Origin: Arthrobacter sp. MYb213
Lineage (GTDB): Bacteria > Actinomycetota > Actinomycetes > Actinomycetales > Micrococcaceae
Reading direction: 5' to 3'
Assembly: GCF_002979915.1 (NCBI RefSeq)
Contig: NZ_PCQA01000002.1
Coordinates: 496,001-560,000, forward strand
DNA length: 64,000 bases
Below, piece by piece: positions 35,281-42,534 of this stretch; within the stretch, counting starts at the first letter, position 1; each line of letters begins with the position of its first letter. The notes below the pieces were generated by a model. That model was given only the letters and a program-made list of their open reading frames with translations, was not told where the DNA came from and searched no databases. The position numbers were made by a program, and so were the translations under genes.

Positions 35281-35901
35281 TTAAGCGAAAAGATTCAATA
35301 CGTTGGAAGGTGGGCCCCGCCGCGCAGGGAGCCGCAAGAACACCGAAAGGTGGTTCAACACCGGAGTGACAAAATTTGCCGGGGCCTTCGGGAATTCCGG
35401 AACCATCTGCGTGGCAAGGACCAAGACGTGGCGCACAGCGCTCAATGTCAGGGACGCCCACACGATGGATAGTAGCTGTTCGCCCACACGCAGCACCAAG
35501 ATGCTGGTTAGCGCTGCAAGTACGTGCGCGTAGAGCATTGATTCTGATTGCACGGCGCTGTAATGCGAGGCAATGTTTCCCACCAACATGTCTCCATGCT
35601 GATGTCCTGACGTTGATCCTTGAGTAGCCACGACATCCACACTGTGGTGTGTCATCACCGAAAGCCCTAGGTGATAGAGGCCTTGGCTGAGCAAAACGAC
35701 CAGACTCGTGCTGAGTAAAGAGAATTTTTTGCCCACCATAGCGGTGGCGATGACGGCAGAAACACAGGTAATCAGGACCATCACCACGAGCGAAGCCCGA
35801 GTCGGTGCGCTATGCGCGTGTGCGGCGAATGCTGTCCAAGTGCAGAGGCTTGCAGCTAGCCAACCACGCAGTACGCGGGTGGGGCCGAAGTCCTTGGACA
35901 C
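35281..35901 (-). CDS. His-containing integral membrane protein of unknown function
   Basis: A 206-residue protein with about five hydrophobic helices. Histidines sit at helix ends and in an outer loop: FAAHAHSAP near residue 30, VMTHHSVDVV near 85, and TSGHQHGDMLVGNIASHYS at about 97-115. This arrangement suggests metal binding. I do not recognise a family. It is upstream of copC with a 59-bp gap and the same orientation, so it may be the first gene of the copper operon. The link to copper rests on context and histidines only. Confidence 0.7.
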   Translation of the reverse strand: MSKDFGPTRVLRGWLAASLCTWTAFAAHAHSAPTRASLVVMVLITCVSAVIATAMVGKKFSLLSTSLVVLLSQGLYHLGLSVMTHHSVDVVATQGSTSGHQHGDMLVGNIASHYSAVQSESMLYAHVLAALTSILVLRVGEQLLSIVWASLTLSAVRHVLVLATQMVPEFPKAPANFVTPVLNHLSVFLRLPARRGPPSNVLNLFA

Positions 35902-36004
35902 GAAGATCTACCATTCAGTCGTTATTTTGCTACCTAAGCTTTGATTCTACGCTAGGTAGAAGATTGCCTCAACGCGCTACTGATTCGCTATGTCCTAAGA
36001 CAAC

Positions 36005-36034
36005 AAAAGCCCGATTCTCTTTCGAGAATCGGGC
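36005..36034 (-). terminator. Intrinsic terminator of HU copy 1
   Basis: An 11-bp stem GCCCGATTCTC / GAGAATCGGGC (loop of 4) is followed on the minus strand by TTTTGTTG. It begins about 20 bases past the stop. Confidence 0.9.
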
Positions 36035-36054
36035 CCCTGCCAAATGTCTGGGGA

Positions 36055-36339
36055 CTACTTCTTTGAAACAGCAGCCTTCAGCTTCGAACCAGCGGTCAGC
36101 TTGACCGAGTGGCCAGCTGGAATCTGGATAGCTTCGCCGGTCTGTGGGTTACGGCCGGTGCGTGCTGCACGATCGGTGCGCTCCACTGCCAACCAACCTG
36201 GGATCGAAACCTTCTCGCCCTGGGAAATCTGGTCAACGAAAACTTCGAACAGGGCGTCAAGCACACCGTTGACAGCAACCTGGGAGTTTTCGGTCTTAGC
36301 TGCTACTGCGGCAACAAGTTCGCTACGGTTCATAGCCAA
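36055..36339 (-). CDS. hup: HU family DNA-binding protein, copy 1
   Basis: 94 residues from TTG (MAMNRSELVAAVAAKTE). AGGAGG lies 8 bases before this TTG but 14 before the ATG two codons later, and the MA-x-NRSEL start matches actinobacterial HU. The fold is the short HU/IHF dimer: helical N-terminus, then the DNA-binding arm with AARTGRNPQTGEAIQIPAGHSVK, then GSKLKAAVSKK. It compacts and bends DNA. A second gene 572 bases away encodes a protein differing at only two positions. It has its own terminator and a 300-bp upstream region. Confidence 0.95.
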   Translation of the reverse strand: MAMNRSELVAAVAAKTENSQVAVNGVLDALFEVFVDQISQGEKVSIPGWLAVERTDRAARTGRNPQTGEAIQIPAGHSVKLTAGSKLKAAVSKK

Positions 36340-36366
36340 TGTGTGGTCCTCCTGGACTAGTGATCC
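36068..36366. repeat. Direct repeat, copy 1 (HU gene plus leader)
   Basis: This 299-bp segment recurs at 36640-36938, exactly 572 bases away. I count 11 mismatches by eye, all between about 36241 and 36311; the first 170 bases and the last 55 (including the ribosome-binding site and leader) are identical. Confidence 0.9.
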
Positions 36367-36556
36367 ATGACCCGACAGAGCCACGGACGCCGCGCGGTCG
36401 CACGGACTTACCAGTGAGAACATATCAAACCTTTGCCCCAAAAACGCGCGAAAACGTGCGAATTCCCGGGATTTTCTCAACATTTTGCGGTTCTACACGT
36501 TAGACGGTCGGTTTTTGATGCTCAAGGGAGACAAATACTAAGAAAATGGTACTTAA

Positions 36557-36599
36557 CGACAAAGACCCGCTACCGCGAACAGAATTCGGGTAACGGGTC
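36557..36599 (-). terminator. Putative terminator of HU copy 2
   Basis: An imperfect stem GACCCGcTACC / GGTAaCGGGTC with a loop of about 13 bases is followed on the minus strand by TTTGTCGTT. It lies about 30 bases past the stop of HU copy 2. Confidence 0.65.
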
Positions 36600-36626
36600 T
36601 TCGCAACGCATAATTGCGCTGTGGCC

Positions 36627-36911
36627 TTACTTCTTGGCGACAGCAGCCTTCAGCTTCGAACCAGCGGTCAGCTTGACCGAGTGGCCAGCTGGAATCTGGA
36701 TAGCTTCGCCGGTCTGTGGGTTACGGCCGGTGCGTGCTGCACGATCGGTGCGCTCCACTGCCAACCAACCTGGGATCGAAACCTTCTCGCCCTGGGAAAT
36801 CTGGTCAACGAATACCTCGAAAACAGCATCCAGTACACCGTTGACGGCAACCTGGGAGTTTTCGGTCTTAGCTGCAACAGCGGCAACAAGTTCGCTACGG
36901 TTCATAGCCAA
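36627..36911 (-). CDS. hup: HU family DNA-binding protein, copy 2
   Basis: 94 residues, again starting at TTG (MAMNRSELVAAVAAKTE) with AGGAGG eight bases upstream. It differs from copy 1 only in the helix region (DAVFEVF instead of DALFEVF) and near the end (AAVAKK instead of AAVSKK). Expression is probably separate, because both copies carry the same leader and each is followed by a different hairpin. The near-identity over DNA as well as protein indicates a recent duplication or ongoing gene conversion. Confidence 0.95.
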   Translation of the reverse strand: MAMNRSELVAAVAAKTENSQVAVNGVLDAVFEVFVDQISQGEKVSIPGWLAVERTDRAARTGRNPQTGEAIQIPAGHSVKLTAGSKLKAAVAKK

Positions 36912-36938
36912 TGTGTGGTCCTCCTGGACTAGTGATCC
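36640..36938. repeat. Direct repeat, copy 2 (HU gene plus leader)
   Basis: Partner of the repeat at 36068-36366. Identity stops abruptly at both ends: the sequences upstream of position 36938 (copy 2) and 36366 (copy 1) are unrelated, as are the terminators. Confidence 0.9.
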
Positions 36939-37081
36939 TCACCCCGTTCGGGATTTGGATGCCGCACGCTCGCACGGGCTTACTTGAGAGAACTTACCAG
37001 CAATTACCGACGATAAGCGCACAGTTCCGCGGTTTTTGATGAAAATCAGCGATCTTTCGAGGTGTGAAAGTTCACGGTGGC

Positions 37082-38077
37082 TCAAATTCTGAACGGATCA
37101 ACCCCATGATTTGCTTCAACAAAAACTTTCCATACAGGGTCCATAAGTCGCTTCTGCCGAGTTATTTTTGCGGGTCTGGCTAGTACAGATTCGCCTTTTG
37201 AAAGAAATTTTGGACCAATGTAGGTTCCCCGAGGGCTCTGCTCGACGCCACGGTTCAACGCCGCTTCCACAATGTTGACGGCGCCTTCGTGTTTGCCCTG
37301 CGCGAAACTCGCCTGAAGTTGGCCTTGAAAGCGCTTGAGGTAGGCCGGTTCGTTGATTCCCGGCACCTGTGTGGTAAGCCCCGAAATTGAATAACCAGGG
37401 TGTACCGCAATGGAACGTGACGGCCAAGAAAGCTGCTTTAGCCGATGATCCAAGGCCAAGGTGAAAGACTGTAGCGCCGCTTTAGACTGCGCGTAGGCGC
37501 GGTAGGGATGATATCTTCCGGTAAGCGACAAATCTTCAGGGTTACTTTTCAGCATGTTCGTTGAGATGGAGCCCAACCCAATAAATTTCATGGGGCGGGT
37601 ACGGAAAGTTTCGGCAAGTTCACCGGCCAACCGGGCGTGTCCAAGGAAGTTTGTGGCCAGGGTCAGCTCATACCCTAGACTTCCGGCAGTTCGCGTTTCT
37701 GGGCTACGGATAATCCCCGCATTAGCGATGAGGACATCTATCTCTCGGTGGCGTAGCACTTGGCCCAGCGCACTGGCAGATTCCAGCGAGGCCGAGTCAA
37801 AAGGTAAATATTCGAGTTCTGCATTGGGCACTTTGCGTTGAATAGCCTGAATCGCGCGAGCTGCTTTGGCCTCGTTACGGCAAGCTAGCACGACATGGGC
37901 ACCACTTGCAGCTAGAGCAAGGCTAGTGAAAAACCCCAAACCAGCATTGGCGCCGGTGACGACCGCAGTTTTCCCCTCGCCGAGTCCGGCCCATCTGGCG
38001 CGGTTGCTGTACACGTTAGGGTACGGGGATCCGTAGCCTAAGAGGTCAAGGGCTCCAACACGGGCTTCAGTGTTCAT
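37082..38077 (-). CDS. Short-chain dehydrogenase/reductase
   Basis: A 331-residue NAD(P)-dependent oxidoreductase. It has the Rossmann motif TGANAGLGFFTSLALA (TGxxxGxG), ACRNEAKA suggesting NADP preference, LIANAGI (NxG), the catalytic Ser in GLGSISTN, and the catalytic pair Y-x3-K in YRAYAQSKAAL. It belongs to the retinol-dehydrogenase-like/WWOX-type group by its N-terminal layout. An N-terminal extension of about 35 residues (NVYSNRARWAGLG) precedes the Rossmann fold. Substrate is unknown. It is monocistronic, divergent from the DUF1992 gene. Confidence 0.88.
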   Translation of the reverse strand: MNTEARVGALDLLGYGSPYPNVYSNRARWAGLGEGKTAVVTGANAGLGFFTSLALAASGAHVVLACRNEAKAARAIQAIQRKVPNAELEYLPFDSASLESASALGQVLRHREIDVLIANAGIIRSPETRTAGSLGYELTLATNFLGHARLAGELAETFRTRPMKFIGLGSISTNMLKSNPEDLSLTGRYHPYRAYAQSKAALQSFTLALDHRLKQLSWPSRSIAVHPGYSISGLTTQVPGINEPAYLKRFQGQLQASFAQGKHEGAVNIVEAALNRGVEQSPRGTYIGPKFLSKGESVLARPAKITRQKRLMDPVWKVFVEANHGVDPFRI

Positions 38078-38182
38078 AGTTCAACGCTACTATGCTCGGC
38101 CCACGCAACGCGTGCTCATTTCCCTTGAAGAGCAGTTCATCGCCTGTTGCCCAGATGGTTGTGGTGGTGCCAGTATGGAAGG

Positions 38183-38794
38183 GTGGAGAAGTTACCGGAG
38201 GACTCGGCTCATCAGGCAGCGTTGAAAGCTGCTAGGTATAAGTTAGCTAGCGAGCCCCAAGCACCTGTCCCGGTGGACGAATATGCGCAGAAGACCGGTC
38301 GGCCCAGCGTGAGTGGTCCACCGCGCACACCGTTGCAGTTCCACGCACAAGACGAAGCTTGGGAAGTAGCCAATACCGTCTTAGATGAAGCCTTCGCCCG
38401 GGGAGACTTCGATAATCTTGCGCTGTCCGGTCAAAACATTGATCATCTTACGTCCACCGATGATCCGGACTGGTGGCTGAAATCAATGATGCGCCGCGAA
38501 CAGCTCACCGGATTAGGCCCGCCGGCTTTGACCTTGCGGGTGGAAGATCAGCAACTTGAGCAGACATTGGATGCTTTACCCACGGCCGCAACGGTCCGTG
38601 CACATCTGAGCGACTTTAACCAGCGTATTGTCGAGGCACGCCGTCAGCTGCTTGGCGGTCCCCCGGTCATCACCAAGTTGCGCAATATAGATGACGAGCT
38701 GCAAGCGTGGCGCGAACGCCGCGGTACCCGGGTTCAGCCGCCTGTGGAGAGAACGATAGAACCCAAGCGTCGCTGGTGGACCCGGCGAAAGTAG
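38183..38794 (+). CDS. DUF1992 (DnaJ C28-like) domain protein
   Basis: About 203 residues. No ATG is available. GTG at 38183 (VEKLPEDSAHQAALKAARYKLA) is chosen, although its AAGG abuts the codon; a TTG at 38147 is the alternative. The conserved block DEAFARGDFDNLALSGQNI followed by DPDWWLKSMMRREQLTGLGPPALTLRVED is the DUF1992 signature (usually GKFDNLPGxGKPL). A basic, Trp-rich C-terminus (KRRWWTRRK) follows. Function is unknown; family members are linked loosely to DnaJ proteins. The gene ends at a strong hairpin shared with rpsN. Confidence 0.75.
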   Translation: MEKLPEDSAHQAALKAARYKLASEPQAPVPVDEYAQKTGRPSVSGPPRTPLQFHAQDEAWEVANTVLDEAFARGDFDNLALSGQNIDHLTSTDDPDWWLKSMMRREQLTGLGPPALTLRVEDQQLEQTLDALPTAATVRAHLSDFNQRIVEARRQLLGGPPVITKLRNIDDELQAWRERRGTRVQPPVERTIEPKRRWWTRRK

Positions 38795-38809
38795 TTCCCC
38801 GCTTAAGCG

Positions 38810-38852
38810 ACGAATGCCGTCTCAATCCCCGAGGGGTTGAGACGGCATTCGT
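38810..38852. terminator. Hairpin between DUF1992 gene and rpsN
   Basis: A 20-bp stem with one bulged base (ACGAATGCCGTCTCAA pairing with TTGAGACGGCATTCGT, extended by CCCC/GGGG) lies between convergent genes. Confidence 0.82.
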
Positions 38853-38884
38853 ACTAGAAAGCTAAAGTCTGAAGACTTTGAGGC

Positions 38885-39190
38885 TTACCAGGAAGACTTG
38901 GTGATGCCCGGAAGCTCACCACGGTGTGCCATGTCGCGGAAGCGAACACGGGAGATACCGAACTTCTGGAAGGTACCACGTGGGCGACCGTCGATCGAGT
39001 CGCGGTTGCGGACGCGGATCGGCGAAGCATCGCGTGGAAGCTTCTGCAGACCCAGACGTGCAGCCTCGCGGGCTTCGTCGGTTGCGTTCGGGTCAACCAA
39101 GGTCTTCTTCAGTTCGAGGCGCTTTTCAGCGTAACGCTCGACGATGACCTTGCGCTGTTCGTTCTTTGCGATCTTGGACTTCTTGGCCAT
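38885..39190 (-). CDS. rpsN: 30S ribosomal protein S14, zinc-independent form
   Basis: A 101-residue S14 of the long type with no cysteine, so it lacks the CxxC zinc ribbon of the short form. It shows [24 protein letters not shown] at the start, the conserved [20 protein letters not shown] and the C-terminal [22 protein letters not shown]. In actinobacteria such C-minus paralogues often stand in for the zinc form under zinc shortage. It is the last gene of rpmB-rpmG-rpsN, starting three bases past the rpmG stop. Confidence 0.95.
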   Translation of the reverse strand: MAKKSKIAKNEQRKVIVERYAEKRLELKKTLVDPNATDEAREAARLGLQKLPRDASPIRVRNRDSIDGRPRGTFQKFGISRVRFRDMAHRGELPGITKSSW

Positions 39191-39193
39191 GTC

Positions 39194-39364
39194 TTAGCGC
39201 TCCTCTCGGAATTCAACGTGCTTACGGACAACAGGGTCGTATTTCTTCAGAACCATACGGTCTGGGTCGTTACGACGATTCTTGCGGGTCACGTAAGTGA
39301 ATCCGGTACCGGCGGTCGACTTCAGCTTGATGATAGGACGTACGTCCTTATCCTTCTTTGCCAT
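39194..39364 (-). CDS. rpmG: 50S ribosomal protein L33, zinc-independent form
   Basis: A 56-residue protein, translated by hand from the minus strand: [55 protein letters not shown]. It matches L33 throughout but contains no cysteine, so the zinc ribbon is absent. One base separates its start from the rpmB stop, and its stop is four bases from the rpsN start. Too short for many ORF filters but clearly real by position and sequence. Confidence 0.95.
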   Translation of the reverse strand: MAKKDKDVRPIIKLKSTAGTGFTYVTRKNRRNDPDRMVLKKYDPVVRKHVEFREER

Positions 39365-39365
39365 A

Positions 39366-39602
39366 TTAGAGCTTCACACCCTTCGCAAGTAGATCGGTCA
39401 CAACAGCATCGATACCGCGAACATCAATGAGCTTGATGCCCTTAACCGAAAGGGTCAAGGTCACGTTGCGGCGCAGGGATGGAACCCAGTAGCGCTTCTT
39501 CTGGATGTTCGGATCGAATCGACGCTTATTGCGACGGTGCGAGTGGGAGATGCTATGTCCGAAGGCCGGAGTAGTACCGGTTACCTGGCAAACAGCTGCC
39601 AT
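39366..39602 (-). CDS. rpmB: 50S ribosomal protein L28
   Basis: A 78-residue protein from [32 protein letters not shown], a textbook L28 start; an ATG two codons earlier is less likely. A GAGTGATC run with AAGGAGTG lies ahead of the start. Only one cysteine is present, so no zinc-binding CxxC pairs are formed. First gene of the three-gene ribosomal cluster. Confidence 0.95.
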   Translation of the reverse strand: MAAVCQVTGTTPAFGHSISHSHRRNKRRFDPNIQKKRYWVPSLRRNVTLTLSVKGIKLIDVRGIDAVVTDLLAKGVKL

Positions 39603-39933
39603 GATCACTCCTTAGTTAGTTAGTAGTAAAATTCGGCGGTTCTCGCGCGCAGTGTCCTTACCGAAATAACGACACCACTTAGTGCGTTATGAGCCCCGCC
39701 AACCAGTGAAACACCGTTAATACTGCACACTAGGAAGGTAACCAGGCTGGGTGAGAACCAACCGAAGAGCCTTAAAGTATGTAAGTCGGTGAACTTCGTA
39801 ACCGGTTGAGCAATTCCCCGTACTCAGGTGGTTACGATATTCGGTATTACGGGCTACGCGTACCTGCTGTTCCACCATCATGGCGGCACAACGAAACACG
39901 CGATTAACGCGTTATAAGAATATCTGGGATTGC
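39603..39933. other. Gene-free 331-bp region upstream of rpmB
   Basis: Contains the expected promoter and leader of rpmB-rpmG-rpsN on the minus strand. The only open frame (minus, 60 codons) has no recognisable product. I looked for a Zur-type palindrome (TGA-AT-ATTTTCA style) and do not see a convincing one. The sequence carries several short repeats of GGTTAC/GTAACC, at about 39736, 39796 and 39829, of unknown meaning. Confidence 0.5.
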
Positions 39934-40434
39934 TCAGAGAGCCAAATCGGAGGTCGGCTCGTCCAGAACCCAGTGATCCTCGTCCAAAACCTTAACGACC
40001 TTGCGAGAAATTCTCGCTAGATCCTTAATATCCTTGTCATCTAGGGATTCAAGAAGAAGTGAGCGCACGGTTTTCACGTGATGTGGCGCCATCTTGACCA
40101 CCGCATCCCAACCCTGCTTCGTTAATGAGGCGATCTTCACACGCGCATCTCCGGCGGACTGTGAGCGAATCACCCATCCGCGCTTCTCCAATTTCTTCAC
40201 CACATGTGACAGACGCGACAACGAAGCGCTGGTGCGCGCGGCAAGATCCGTCATGGTTAACTCACGCTCTGGTGCCTCAGAGAGCATCGCCAGCATGTGA
40301 TAGTCGAAGAGTGTAATTCCTTCGAGACCTTGGAGGTCCGAGTCTAAAGCTGCAGGGAGCAAAGACATTACCGTGTTCAGTCCCAGCCAGGCCGTTCGTT
40401 CTTCGGCAGTTAGCCAGTCGACTTGTTCACTCAT
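39934..40434 (-). CDS. MarR family transcriptional regulator
   Basis: A 166-residue protein with the winged-helix layout of MarR. N-terminal dimerisation helix, then LFDYHMLAMLSEAPERELTMTDLA, recognition helix SASLSRLSHVVKKLEKRGWV, wing RSQSAGDARVKIASLTKQGWD, and C-terminal helices returning to the dimer interface. Such proteins repress nearby genes and release DNA on binding phenolic or oxidant ligands. The ligand and target here are unknown. It stands alone, with 360 bases free on its upstream side. Confidence 0.9.
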   Translation of the reverse strand: MSEQVDWLTAEERTAWLGLNTVMSLLPAALDSDLQGLEGITLFDYHMLAMLSEAPERELTMTDLAARTSASLSRLSHVVKKLEKRGWVIRSQSAGDARVKIASLTKQGWDAVVKMAPHHVKTVRSLLLESLDDKDIKDLARISRKVVKVLDEDHWVLDEPTSDLAL

Positions 40435-40794
40435 GTAATTTCACACCATTCTTCGCTACCGCACTGGCAGTTAGTCGCATTGCCTCGTGGGAATACTCTA
40501 ATCGCTAGAATGCTACCCTGTCGCGCCCTATTTTTCTCGGCTCAAACCCATTAAGTATGCGCAGTTGGGTAATTTATGCACTAGGTTCCGTGGCGATAGC
40601 CCCAAAGGAGTCGCTGTCGGTAAAAGGATCCTGAGCCACCGACAGGTGTTTTACTTGTCCTCATTGAGAGATTCGTCCATTTGACTGCCTTCCACCAGAA
40701 ACGTGGACACCGGGTTAGCCCGTGACACAAGAAAAGACCCGTCGGCCTGAGTAACTTAGTGGGCCAACGGGTCGTGTCTTGTCATCAACGGGTG
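40435..40794. other. Gene-free 360-bp region between MarR gene and polyamine operon
   Basis: Holds the promoter region of the marR gene and the terminator of the polyamine operon. It also holds an additional hairpin CTGTCGGT / ACCGACAG (40614-40621 with 40638-40645) followed on the plus strand by GTGTTTTA. No plus-strand protein gene precedes that hairpin. No protein gene is supported here. Confidence 0.6.
40736..40773 (-). terminator. Terminator of polyamine transport operon
   Basis: A 12-bp stem with one G-T pair (GACCCGTCGGCC against GGCCAACGGGTC), 14-base loop, followed on the minus strand by TTTTCTTG. It starts about 20 bases past the stop of the last permease gene. Confidence 0.85.
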
Positions 40795-41595
40795 TTATCC
40801 CTCGGCTAACCGCTTGCGCCGTCGGTAAGCCATCACCTGTCCGACAATAACTACCAGCAAGGCAGCGATGAACATTGCCGAACCAATGACGTTTGCTTGG
40901 GCCGGGATACCGCGGGTCGCGGCAACGTAGATGAACTTCGGGAACGTCTGGAAGGTGCCGGAGTTGAAGTTAGTAATGATGAAGTCATCAAAACTCATAG
41001 CGAATGACAACAATGCGGCCGCCACAATCCCAGGCACTAGCAAGGGGAAGGTAATCTTCCAGAATGCCGCTCGCGGAGTGGAATATAGGTCAGCCGCAGC
41101 CTCTTCTAAGCGTGGGTCAAGTGACGAAACACGTGCTCGCACGGTCACAATCACAAAAGACATACAGAACACGATATGCGCGATCACAATCGTGGTGTAC
41201 CCCAGTTCCCACCCCAAATTCAGGAACTGAGCCAGTAACGAGGCTCCAAGTACCACCTCAGGGGTGGCCAGCGGAAGAATAATGAGAACGTCGGTCAGCT
41301 TACGAAAACGGAATTTGTACCGCACCAACCCGATGGCAATACAGGTACCTAAGGCAGTAGACACGATGGTCGCCACCACACCCACCTGCAAGGAATTGAC
41401 CAAAGACTCACAGACGGCCGGCGCACCACAGGGGTTTTGCCAATTCTCGAAGGTGAATCCACGCCATTCAAGGTTTGTGCGCCCGGCGTCGTTGAAGGAG
41501 AACACGAAGATATACGCGATAGGTACCAGCAGGTAGACGAAGGCCAGTCCACCGATGGCAGGAATGATCCAGCGCCCTATTTTTTGTTTCATCAT
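40795..41595 (-). CDS. potC: Polyamine-type ABC transporter permease (PotC-like)
   Basis: A 266-residue inner-membrane protein with six helices. It opens with the PotC-type start LVPIAYIFVFSFNDAGRTN and WRGFTFENW, and has the EAA-loop EEAAADLYSTPRAAFWKITFPLLVPG that contacts the ATPase, plus SFDDFIITNFNSG. In the family it carries spermidine or putrescine inward with PotB. Last gene of the five-gene operon, six bases past the PotB stop and followed by a terminator. Confidence 0.9.
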   Translation of the reverse strand: MMKQKIGRWIIPAIGGLAFVYLLVPIAYIFVFSFNDAGRTNLEWRGFTFENWQNPCGAPAVCESLVNSLQVGVVATIVSTALGTCIAIGLVRYKFRFRKLTDVLIILPLATPEVVLGASLLAQFLNLGWELGYTTIVIAHIVFCMSFVIVTVRARVSSLDPRLEEAAADLYSTPRAAFWKITFPLLVPGIVAAALLSFAMSFDDFIITNFNSGTFQTFPKFIYVAATRGIPAQANVIGSAMFIAALLVVIVGQVMAYRRRKRLAEG

Positions 41596-41601
41596 TGGCT
41601 C

Positions 41602-42534
41602 CTACATCAATTCCTTGGTACCGAAACGCCTGATATAGAGGGTGACGAGTATCAGGATGGACAGCATCAAAACGAAACTCAGCGCTGCGGCGCCCGGGTA
41701 GTCGATGACCTTAAAGAATCTTGAATCGATTACCTGTCCGATCATTGTCGTGTTTCGGTTGTTGCCCAACAGCGCGGCGTTCACGTAGTCACCGGCCGCC
41801 GGAATGAAGGTCAGCAACGTCCCGGCAAAAACTCCGGGGGCAGACAGTGGCAGGGTCACTTTGAAAAATGATGTCACCGGGCTGGCGTATAAATCCCCCG
41901 AGGCCTCTAAAAGTCTGGTGTCTAGACGGCCGAGGTTCGCGTAAATCGGTAGCACCATAAAGGGCAAAAAGTTATATGTCAGGCCCGCTACCACCGCGAA
42001 GGGTGTTGCCGTCAGATGTCCATCGGCGGGAAGCACCGCAATAAGCTTTAAGGTTTGTGCCACCCATCCTTCATCGGCCAGGATTTGCTTCCACGCTTGG
42101 GTGCGCAGAATGAAGCTAGAGAAGAATGGTGCAATCAGCAGCACCAGCAAAATGCCTTGAAGCAGGCCATGCTGGCGTAAACGTACCGCGACTAGATAAG
42201 CCATGGGGTAGCCAATAAGTAAGGCCAGCACCGTGGCAATCAGCGCGAAGCCAAAGGAACGCACCAGCTCGGACCAGTAAGCGCTAAGCACCGTGACATA
42301 GTTGCCAAATTCTAGGGCAGGAACAAATTCGCCAATCTCCGCGCCTTCGGGTCTGGCGTACAAGGACATCGACAACAGCACGATCACCGGAAGGGCAAAG
42401 AACAGGAAGAGGACCAACATGCCTGGGACCACGAGGTATACCCCGGTACGTCCCTTGCGTCGTTCTGCCTTAATTTCGTCCGCGCTACGTAGATCGGCGA
42501 TTTTCCCCTTATTGGTCATCACCATTTTGCTCAT
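41602..42534 (-). CDS. potB: Polyamine-type ABC transporter permease (PotB-like)
   Basis: A 310-residue permease with six helices after a charged N-terminus (KGKIADLRSADEIKAERRKG). It shows LLIAPFFSSFILRTQAWKQIL, GLTYNFLPFMVLPIYANL, and the EAA motif LLEASGDLYASPVTSFFKVTLPLSAPG. Its start overlaps the ATPase stop by four bases (ATGA). With PotC it forms the transmembrane channel of the importer. Confidence 0.9.
   Translation of the reverse strand: MSKMVMTNKGKIADLRSADEIKAERRKGRTGVYLVVPGMLVLFLFFALPVIVLLSMSLYARPEGAEIGEFVPALEFGNYVTVLSAYWSELVRSFGFALIATVLALLIGYPMAYLVAVRLRQHGLLQGILLVLLIAPFFSSFILRTQAWKQILADEGWVAQTLKLIAVLPADGHLTATPFAVVAGLTYNFLPFMVLPIYANLGRLDTRLLEASGDLYASPVTSFFKVTLPLSAPGVFAGTLLTFIPAAGDYVNAALLGNNRNTTMIGQVIDSRFFKVIDYPGAAALSFVLMLSILILVTLYIRRFGTKELM

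Noticed and set aside
36055-36938. HU pair as an assembly duplication
   Set aside because: Not excluded, but the copies differ at 11 positions and have different flanks and terminators, so a simple assembly duplicate is unlikely.
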